Virus record (IMG/VR): IMGVR_UViG_3300022562_000858 | Coordinates: 1-63,080 of that record | Reading direction: 5' to 3' (one strand) | Source of the DNA: a virus | Length of the DNA: 63,080 bases | Shown: positions 1-9,600 of the stretch, piece after piece | Position numbering within the stretch: the first letter of the stretch is position 1 | Layout of the letters: every line of letters starts with the position of its first letter | Position numbers and translations under genes: made by a program | The notes under the pieces: generated by a model | What the model was told of the DNA's origin: nothing | Seen by the model: the letters and a program-made list of their open reading frames with translations, nothing else | Databases searched by the model: none

Positions 1-61
1 GGCCCGACGCCATGCCGCCGCCACGGCAGGTGAACGGGTTATGTACGAGTGGGCTGAACAT
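1..61 (-). CDS. Partial copy of the 5' end of the lectin-like tail gene
   Basis: This minus-strand stretch is the duplicated start of the gene annotated in full at 61720-62997. It encodes only the first 20 or so residues and runs off the window. It is not a separate gene. Confidence 0.85.
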   Translation of the reverse strand, partial: MFSPLVHNPFTCRGGGMASG

Positions 62-144
62 CACTTGTAGTACGCGAGGGTGACTTCGACGCCAGCGGGC
101 GCGATGATGCTGATCGTCGTTTCGCTGATCCCGCTCAGGCGCCA
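1..144. repeat. Exact direct terminal repeat, left copy
   Basis: These 144 bases are identical to 62937-63080. The repeat has no gene boundary of its own: it cuts through the 5' end of the tail gene (61720-62997) and the 3' end of the 111-residue gene. That is what a linearised circular or circularly permuted assembly looks like, rather than a functional packaging repeat. Genes should be read across the junction. Confidence 0.95.
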
Positions 145-396
145 CACAGACGGATTGGCCATCGAGGCCGTGCCGTCAGTGACGTCGGCGCTCGCGATTG
201 CCGCGGTCTGGATGGTGCTGGCGTAGAAGTCGCCCGTGCCCGCTTTGGAGAACACGACGTAGTTGGCGCCGGTCGGGATGGTGAAGGTCGCGGCCGCCCC
301 GTCGCCGTGGTAGACATCGACGTGCTTTGGCGGCTGGATCGAGAAGTTTTCCGCCGCGTTCGTGACGTCGGCCTGAACCAAGGATGCTGTTGCCAT
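61..396 (-). CDS. Small virion-associated protein, 111 aa, unrecognised
   Basis: Encodes 111 residues beginning MATASLVQADV, rich in Ala, Thr, Ser and Val with alternating hydrophobics, suggesting an all-beta fold without signal or membrane segment. It begins with ATG preceded by AGAGG about 9 nt upstream. On the circle its stop overlaps the start of the lectin-like tail gene as TGATG, so the two are translationally coupled. It lies just after the terminator that follows the giant gene. The position, between internal virion proteins and a tail protein, suggests a small structural, fibre or chaperone-like protein. No family was recognised. Confidence 0.85.
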   Translation of the reverse strand: MATASLVQADVTNAAENFSIQPPKHVDVYHGDGAAATFTIPTGANYVVFSKAGTGDFYASTIQTAAIASADVTDGTASMANPSVWRLSGISETTISIIAPAGVEVTLAYYK

Positions 397-420
397 GCGC
401 GTAACCTCTTGATCACATAG

Positions 421-440
421 AAAAGGCCCCTTGCGGGGCC
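421..440 (-). terminator. Rho-independent terminator after the giant gene
   Basis: Read on the minus strand, a 6-bp GGCCCC/GGGGCC-type stem with a GCAA tetraloop is followed by TTTT. It sits between the giant gene stop (606) and the next start (396), so it can terminate or attenuate the structural transcript before the tail-fibre and lysis genes. Confidence 0.8.
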
Positions 441-483
441 TCGTTGGGTTGCTCGGTGCGCGATACCGTGGTATTCACTCACC

Positions 484-612
484 ATGAAAATGCACTGGTC
501 CTGGTGGGTCTACATCGCCATCTTGATCCTGACGCTGCTAGTCAGCTACCCACCCCACCGCACTCCGTCAGTCGATGACTCCAGCGACCATGCCGGGCGC
601 TGGTCTCACTGA
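484..612 (+). CDS. Possible 42-aa single-span membrane peptide
   Basis: This short plus-strand ORF starts MKMHWSWWVY and continues with a hydrophobic run (IAILILTLLVSY), so it would be a one-helix membrane peptide with a polar tail. It lies antisense in the 210-bp gap between two minus-strand genes and overlaps the giant gene stop by 7 nt. No clear ribosome site precedes it. It could be chance; kept because the hydrophobic pattern is coherent. Confidence 0.25.
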   Translation: MKMHWSWWVYIAILILTLLVSYPPHRTPSVDDSSDHAGRWSH

Positions 613-3600
613 CCGTACTCCACCACCCGCTCGGCAATCTCGTTCTTCCGGCGCGTGAGCTCGTCCAGCCGGGTGCGCTTCGCCGCGGCATCCATCGAAT
701 CGTTGGCGTGTAGGATCGTGATTTGGTTGTTGATCTGCCGCAGTTGCCGCTGCGCCCGCGTGTAGCGCGCCTTGTTCTTGAGCAGATCCTTGTGCTTCTC
801 CCGCAGTGACTTCGCCCGCTCGGTGTCGTGCACCTTCCTCGCCGCGCGGATGTCAGCGTATGCCTGCTCAATCTCCTGGAGCTGCTCGTAGAAGGTGGTG
901 ACGTACTTGCTGTGCCGGTTCGGATTCTCCCGCACGAACCGCCCGATCACCGGGTAGTCCTGAATCTGCTTGGCGGGCCGCACCGGCGCCCCGGTCGCGG
1001 GGCGGGCCATCAGGTCCACGCCGGCCAGCGCACTGGCGCCCAGCCACCCGAAGTACCCTTCAACCAGGTAGTCGATCTGCACCGGAGAGAGCACCACCTT
1101 GCCCCACGAAATACGGTCCATCGCCAGGCTGGCCGCAATGCCGGTCTGCGTGGTCCACACCCGGCGCCGCTCGGTGGGCGAGAGCCGTTCCATGCTCATG
1201 CTCTCAATCGGCCGCTTGGTGAACGGGTCCTTGTTGGCGTAGATGTCCAGAATCGGCTGGAACATCTGCGGCACCGCGCTGAACGCGAATGTCTGGTGCA
1301 GCATGAAGCCCAGGCGCTCGGCAAACAGATCGCCGTGCGCTTCGTCGTCGACGATCTGCTCCACCACGCGCTCGGCCAGCGTACCCAGCGCGCCGACCTC
1401 GAATGGCTTGGGCAGGCGGAACTGGTAGTCGGAGCCCGGCAGCTTGAACCACCAGTAGTTGTCCCGGTCCCAATCCTCGCGCTGCTTGAAGTCGTCGTCG
1501 TCGCGGAACAGCAGGTACAGCAGCGCGCTGACCATCATCACCGCGCCGGTCACAGCCACGAACTGCTTGCGCTGCTGGTGATCACGGACTGCCCGCCCCA
1601 TCTTGTGAAGGCCCTGCAGCCGGGCATTGAGGAACGGCACCGCCTGCACCAGAAAGCGGATCGCCGGCCACGCGCCGTGCACGCTGAAATCCATCAGGTC
1701 CCGGGCCGCAAAGTTGGCCTCGAGCAGCGAGCCGCCACGGTCGAGGACCTGCTGGAACAGCGCCGCGCGGTTGACGTTCTCCACCCGGCTACCGAGCTCG
1801 GCCCACGAGTCCCACATCGTCTTGACTGCCCCGCGGAAGGTCTTGAACGCCTCGGGGTTGTTCAGGACGGTGTGCTCCTGGATGCCCTTCTGGATGCGCA
1901 GCTTCGCCGCTTCCGGGTCTGCGGCGTACAGGTGGCCGAAGTGCATCTCACCGCCGCCGGCCAACATCCGGGCCCGGATCAAGCCCTTGGGGCTGGTGCC
2001 CTTGGCGCCAGTTAGCACGTTTCCGATCAGGTTGTAGCTCAGCGGCGTGACCGCCGCGGCGTGGATCGTGTCACGGAGCAGGTTGGCGATACGGAATTCG
2101 GGGCTCGCCGTCACGCCGATAGTGAATCCGCGCTTGAACTTGCGCATCATCTGCATCGCCGGGTTGTTGAACCCTTCCCAATTGAGCGCCGTCAGGGCCT
2201 CCAGCACCAGCTCGTCGTCGACGTCGAAATACTGCTTCTGCCCAGCGACGCGGATGAACACCGATCCCTTGCCCGCCTGGTGCGCCCTGATCGGCGTAGC
2301 GATGCCCGCGCGGTTGGCCTGCGTCAGCGCCTCGGTGGCCGCCTGGTTGCGCAGGCTCGCGCTCAGCAGGTGCGACCAGTTCATCAGCACGTTCGAGAGC
2401 AGATCGTTCAGCGGGATGTCAGCGCCCTTGAGCCGTTTGTACGCCGTCTGGTTGACGAGGCTACGCAAGCTGCTCGGGCCGCGCACCTTCTGCCCTTCCT
2501 CCTGCAGCAGCCGGTAGAACGGCACGTAGAAGTCCTCATCCCAGCGCGCGCGCTCCTGCGGGTCGATGGTGCCGGTCTGCTCCGCGATGTCGAGCACGGA
2601 CTTCTGGAAGGCGTTGAGCTCGGCCAGCGCCGTGCGATAGACCTCCGCGCGGTTACGTCCATCGGCCATGGTGCCGCGGTTCAGGGTCTTGAGCGCCGCA
2701 ACCTCCTGGTCCGTGAACAGCCGCTCGCGCACGCTGGCGATGTCCTCCAGCGCCTTGGCCTCGTTGCGCAGCCGCGTCGCCTGCTTGCGCAGCGCCTTCT
2801 TCTGCTGCACCTGCTGCCGGGTCGCACCCACTTCGAGCCGCCGCGCCTGCGCTTCGAGCTGCTTCGCCTGGTTGATCCGGTCCTTGGCCATGCGCGTGGC
2901 CGTGGCGCTGCGCCGGTTCAGGCGGTCCGAGCGGTTGCCGGCAATCCACATCAGGAAGTGGTCGAGTTCCTCGCCCAGCGGGCGCAAGGCCTGCGCGAGC
3001 CCCTGGCCGTTGGTGTCGACGTCGATCGCGCCGGACCGATCCAGTTTCAGCTTGCCGTGCGTGAACGCCGCCTCCACCGCACCGGATACGCTGTGCGTCT
3101 GCCGCGCCAGCATCCAGGCCTTTTCCGAGAGGTTCTTGAGGCTTGCGTACTGGTCGAAGATGCCCTGCGACACCTTGAGCCCGAAGTCCTGCTTCATTTC
3201 CATGATGCGCTGGCGGATGGGCTTGCGCGGCGCCTGCGGAGCGTGCTTCTCCATGGCCGCCTGCTGCTCGGGCGTCAGTTGCCGTGACGGTGCGGTGCGC
3301 CGGGTCGCGCGGGCGATCACAGACTTGGCGCGATCGCTGCTCACGCTGAGCTGCTCGCCTTCGACCGAGACGTAATCCTCGCGCCGGAACCACGAGCGGG
3401 CCAGCGCCGAAAGGTCCGCCGGCGTGATGTCCTTCGGTCGGTACAGGCCCGCGCGCACCAGCGCCATACGGATGGCCGCGACCAGATCCTTGATGAGCTT
3501 GGAAATCGCCTCCGGGATGCTCGTGGTTGGCTTCTCCCACACCTGCAGCGCGTAGGCGGCAAATTCCTCGAGGTCCAGTTCCTTCGGCGTGTTCTTAGGC

Positions 3601-6600
3601 ACCAGCGCGTTGGCCACGCGGTAGAAGTCCGCAGCCTCGCTGTCCTCGCCGGCCAGCGCGCGCCGGCGCATCTCTGCCAGCTTCGCGGTGAACCGGTCCA
3701 TGTGCGCCTTGAGCCTCGGGTCCTTGGACATGGCGACGTGGAAAATCTCGTGCAGGATCACGCCGTACAGGCCGGCCCGGTCCATGACGTCGATATTGTC
3801 AGCGACCAGGTAGATGGCGCCGGTGCTCTTCTCGGCCAATCCGATGGTGCCGCTGAATCCAACCCCCCACTTGTTCGGCAGATCATCGGTCGATTGCACG
3901 ACGGTGAACCGATCCGCACGCTTGCCAAACATATCGCGCAGCGTCTCGCGCACAGCGTCGGCCGTCGCAAGAGACGTGGCGGGCTCGCGCTGCGACCGCG
4001 CGACGTCGGGCTCGCCTGGCTTCTTGTCCTCGTCCTTCTTGGTCAGCTCGGCCGTGACCTCCGCGAGCCGCTTCTTGGCCTTCTCCAGTTCCTCCTTATC
4101 CTTGAACGGCTTTTTGATTTCCTCTTTGGCGGTCGCGAGCTCGGCCTTCTCACGGGACGCGCGGTCGTCAATCTCTTCCAGTGCGTTGTCCCACTCCTTC
4201 ATGTAGCGGTCGAGGATCTTGAACGCTTCGACGTCGGCCATTTCCTTGAGGCCGTTGGTGTCCGTCCACATCACGTTCTTGTGGCCTTCCGCGGTGGCAA
4301 TATCGACGGTGATACCGTCATAGCCCTGCGACGTTTGCCCGCGGTATCCGGCCAGGACATCGAACCCACGGTAGCTGCCGATGGTCTCCCGCGTGCCGCG
4401 CTGCAGGCCCTTCGATGACAGGAACTTCGCTACCGCGGCCTTGAGCGCCTTGCCGGCCTTGGTGTGCGTGTCCAGCGTCTTGCCGTTGATCGTGGCCGTG
4501 AATACGCGCTCGCCCTTGTCATTCTTCGGCGTGTTCTGGTCGCGCGTGGCGATGTTGGCCTGGACGATCTTCTTCTTCTCTGCGGCGCGTGACGCCGGCC
4601 CGCCGTCCGCTTCCAGGCGGCTGATCGTCTGCTGCAGGCGATGCTGCGACCGGGTGTGCTGCTTCTTCCTGATTTCGAGCTGGCGTACCTTGTGGTCCAG
4701 ATCGACCTGCTCAAGTATCAGCGGGTTGCCGGTGGCCGCGGCCTTCATCTCCGCGGCGTTGGCCGCCTCGCCGCCGATGTCCTCCACCACGCGCACGCCG
4801 GCCTGCGCCTTGCGGAGCTGGCCGATGAACTTGGCCTTGCGCTCGATGGTCTGCCACATGCGCGAGTCGTAGGTGCGCTCGGTGGCGTAGCGGACAATCT
4901 CAATCTCGAACCCGTCCGGGTCGCGCTCGTAGAACTCGTTGCCCTGGCGGACAATGCGGCCCTCGCGCTGCTCCAGATCAGAGGGGCGCCACGGGGCGTC
5001 AAGGTGATGCAGGGCGATCAGCTTGTCCTGCACGTTCATGCCCGCGCCCATCTTCGACGTGGAGCCCAGCAGAATGCGCACGTTGCCGGCGCGCACCTGC
5101 TCCATCAGGTCCTCTTTCTGCTTCTCGGTCTTGGCGTCGTGGATGAAGGCAATCTCGCCCTCGTGCACGCCCTTGGCGATCAGCTTGTCCTTGAGGTCGT
5201 TGTAGACGTCGAACACCGACGACAGCGCCAGTATGTCGTCCGGGCTCACCTTCTCGAGCTCGGCCTGCGCCGTTTCGTCGCCATCGCGTGCACGCGCTAC
5301 GAGGTCCTGGATGCGCCGCTGCTCGGCTGAGCGCGCGGACTTGGGCGTGCTCAGGTCGATGAACACGAGCTGCGTGCCGCGATCCTTCTTCCAGCGCGTG
5401 TAGAGGTCGAAGATGCGATTGGCCGCGGTGCTCGTCTTGCTGTCGGGGTTGTCCTCTATGCCCGGGTCGATCAACCGCATATCGAGCGCGGCCTTGCGCG
5501 CGTCGTTGGTGATCTTGAGCATGTTGTCCTTTTGGGGATCGCGCGGGTCCAGATTCTCGGCCCGGTGCACAATCTCCATCATGTACGCGGACTGCTCGGT
5601 GCTGATCGGCACGATCAGGTTCTCGGGCTTGCCGCCCTTCACCTTCGGCACCGGCCAGCGCTTTCCGCGGGCCGCTGCCTGGCGCTCCAGGTCCTCCATG
5701 GTGATGACGTCGGCAAACTGGCCGTACATCGTCATCAGCTCGGGGACGTTGGTGAACTCCGACAGCCGCGTCTTGAGGCTCAATCCCTGACCAGTGGATG
5801 AAATCTCGAATGCCGTCGTGAAGTTGGCGAAGGTATCCGCCCATGCGTCGAAGTGCGTGATGCCCTGCTGCTGCAGCGTCGCGTAGTCCAGATAACGCTG
5901 CATCGTGAACATTTCGGAGATACTGTTGCTAATCGGCGTACCGGTCAGGAAGTACGCACCGCGACCGCTGTTCTTCTTCTGCAGCGTGCGCACCTTCACG
6001 AACAGATCGGTAGCGCGTTCGGACTCGGTGACGCTGATCCCCTGGCGTGCGCGCTTGGTCGCAAAAAACAGGTTCTTGAACAGATGTGCCTCGTCGACGA
6101 TCAGCGAGTCGACGCCCATCTCGCCCATATCCACGACATCATCCTTGCTGCCGCGGTCCTCCATCGCCTTCTTGATCTTGTTCTCCAGCGTCTCCTTCAT
6201 CTTTTCGAGCTGCTTGACCGTGCGCTTGCTCTCGCCGGCTTCTTCCATTTCCTCGATGGCCGCCACCAGGTCCTTGATCTGTTCCTCGAGAAAGGCCTGA
6301 TATTCGTCCAGCGGGGTCGGGATGAACTTGAACGACGAATGCGCAACGATGATGGCGTCGTAGTCGCCGGTGGCGATGCGCGAGAAGAACTTGCGCCGGT
6401 TCTGCTTCTGGAAGTCATTTTTGGTGGCGGCCAGCACGTTGGCACCAGGGTAGAGGCGCTGAAAGTCCGCGGCCCACTGCTCCACCAGATGATTCGGGAC
6501 CACATACATGGGCTTGTTGGCGAGCCCAAGCCGGCGCATTTCCATGCCCACAGCGATCGCGGCGAAGGTCTTGCCGGCGCCGACGACGTGATCCATGAGC

Positions 6601-9600
6601 AGCCGCCCCTCCTGGATCGCGCGCCAGATCACATCCTTCTGGTGCTGGCGCAACGTGATCGTCGCATTCATCCCCGGCAGGGTCAGGTGCGAACCGTCGT
6701 AGCGCCGCTGAATCGAGTGGTTGAAGGTGTCGTTATAGAGACGGGCCAGGCGATCGCGACGGTCCTCGTCCTTCCACACCCATTCCAAGAACTCTTGCCG
6801 GATGGCGTCAGCCTTCGCGTTGAGCTCGGCAGTGGCCTCCTGATCGACAATCGTGGAACCATTGCTGTCCCGATAGGTGACGCGCACCGGGCGGTTGTTC
6901 ACCACGTTGTCGATGATCCGGCTCGCCCCCATCTGCTCGATGCCCCACATTTCGTGGTTGCGAGTACGATCGGGACGTCCCTTGAGCTTGACGATCCATG
7001 TGCCGGTCAGCGTCGAATACTGCGCGTGCGACGGAATTTGGAGCAGGTGCGTGATGAAGTCCTGCATGTCCTCGGCAGGAATCCACGGCGCACCGAGGCG
7101 CACGGAAATGTCGACCGGCTCTACATCATCGGGCTGTACCTTCTCCAGCGCCTCGATGTTGGCCGCGAACCTCGGATCAGTCTGTTCCTTCGCCTGCGCG
7201 AGCTTGGCCTTGACGTTGCCGGACAGGTATTCGTCAGCCGTCACCCATCCCGCTACGGGGTCCAGATAGATGCGCCCGGCCAGGTCCTTGATGATGCGCT
7301 CGGGGTCTTGCCCTGAGAGCTGCGCCATGTAGTCGACGTCGACCTTGCCACGCTGGTTCAGCGAGACCTTGAGCGCAGAATCCGCGTCGTCGACGCGCGT
7401 GATCTCCCGGTAGGGGAGATTGACGCGCTTGGTGAAGATGTCGGCCTTGTCTGCGCGGGCCTTGCGCGGCTTGGTCCCTAGCTGCTTGGCACGCTTTGGC
7501 GAGACGGCGCGCTCGTAGCCGCGCTCCAGCGACAGCAGCAGCGGGTACTCGGGATCGCCCTCGAATACCAGCTTTGTGCCCTGGCTGTGCAGCAGCCCGA
7601 ACTTCTTGACGTGCGCATCGTAGAGCCGGTTGAGCTTCTTGCGCTTCGCCTCGATGTCCTTGGCGTCGCTGCGCTCGGCGGCGATCAGCTCCTTCACCGC
7701 GTTCGCCAACCCGATCAGATCGCGGACGCGCTTCTTCTCGGATTCGGAGAAGGGCCGCTGATTTCCCTTGCTGTCCTCGTACACCGCCGGGCGGGCCTGG
7801 CGCTTGTCCAGCTCGTCTGGCGTGCGCTCCATGATTTCGCCGTCCGCGCCGACGAACAGGCCCCACACCTTCGTGGTCTCTGGAATCTCTCCAGGGGCCG
7901 CCGGCTGCGGCGCCGGTTCCTCGGCAATGCGGTCGACCGGATCCATAGCGTTGGCGGGCAGCTTTGCAACCGCGGCCTCGAGCTCGGCGGCGAGGTCCTG
8001 GTCCTTCGGGGCGATCAGCGCGGCAGAGTCCTTGGCATACATCGAACCCTCGCGGCGCATTTCACCCAGCATCATGTCGGGGTGGTTGACGAAATACTCG
8101 TTGAGCGTGATCGCTTCGCCGCCGGCGGGGTCCTCCACCGTGCCTACATGGGTCCAAGCGGTTTCGATGACCGGCACGCCCTCCCCACGCTTCTGGAGGA
8201 AGATGATGTCGGTCGTGACTTCGGTGCCCGCGTTCTCTTTGAATGCCGTGTTCGGCAGCCGGATCGCGCCAAGGAAATTCACCTTGTCGCCCATGTACTC
8301 GCGCGCGCCGGCCTTGGTCGAATCGAGCATGTAGTTCGACACCACCATCGCGATCAGGCCGCCGGGGCGCGTAGCCTCAATGGACTTGGCGAAAAAGAAG
8401 TTGTGGATAGAAAACTTCGATATGTCCTTGTGGTTCGGATCGAACAGGCGTTGACTGCCGAACGGCGGATTGCCAATCACCAGGTCGAACGATCCCGACG
8501 GCACGGCCACATCCTGAAAGCCGTTGTTGATGATGTCGGCCTTCGGGTAGAGCAGTTGCGCGATCTTGGACGTGAGCGGGTCGAGCTCGATGCCGGTCCA
8601 CCGCGCCTTTGAGCGCAGCGCGCTGGGAGTCAGCCCAAGGAAGTTGCCCGTGCCCACGGACGGCTCCAGCACCTTGCCGCCAGTAAAGCCGAAGCGCGCC
8701 AGCGCGTTGTAGATCGCGCCCACGACGGTGGGGGATGTGTAGTGGGCGTCCTGCGTGGAGCGCCGGGCCGCGGCGTATTCCTCGTCGCTCAGGACCTCAC
8801 GCAGTTCCTCGGCCTGCTTCTCCCAGCCCTTCGCAACCGAGCCGTCCGGGCGCGGGAAGGCCTGGGGCATACCGCCCCAGCCGACGTACTTGGCGAGGAT
8901 CTTCTGCTGTTCGAGAGTGGCGGGCTGGCCGGATTCGACCAGTTCCTTGGCAAGACGGATGGCAGCGACGTTCTGTGCGAACTTGGTCTTGACGCCGCCG
9001 CGGCCGAGCTCGTCGGCCTCGGTGATGCGGTAGTTCCCTACGCCTCGGGTGGCTGGCTCTCCGGCGGCGGGAACAGATACCTCTCCCTCACCGCTTCCCA
9101 CGCCTCGTCGTACGTCAGCCCCGCTATCTCCTGGAGCTGACTCATATCCCGGCGCGTGTTCGTCACCGCCTTCGCGACCTCCGCGTTCAGCCGGCCCTCG
9201 GCCTGCAGGCGTGCGTACCGGCTCGGCTGAAACTCCTTCCAGTGCCGTCTCGCCTGCTCGTTCCACGCTGACATCGGGGGCCTCCTGGGGCGGCGTCGTC
9301 TCGCCCTCGGTTTCGAGTTTACCACTCTCCGGTGCGGCGGGAGCCGGTTCCGGCGTTTTCTGTGAGGGTTTCGCGGGGGCAGGTTCGGCGGGCTCTGCCT
9401 GTGCCTTGCGCTCGTCCCTTTCCGTGGCCGTCAGGAACCGCGCATCGCGGCCCTCTTTGTTGATGATGATGCCGCGGCCAGGCACGATGCCTACAGACTC
9501 CGTGATGCGAATCCCCCCATCTGTGATCGAGCGCACGCCGTTGTGGTCCTCATACAGCGGCTCTCCGGCAGAGTTGGCGCCTATGCGCTTCCAGCCTTTC

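Noticed and set aside
828-2015. Long plus-strand ORF (395 codons) antisense to the giant gene
   Set aside because: High-GC shadow frame with Leu/Arg/His-rich low-quality sequence, no ribosome site and full overlap with strong minus-strand domains. The same applies to the plus-strand ORFs at 5853-7316, 9684-11330 and 27581-29287.
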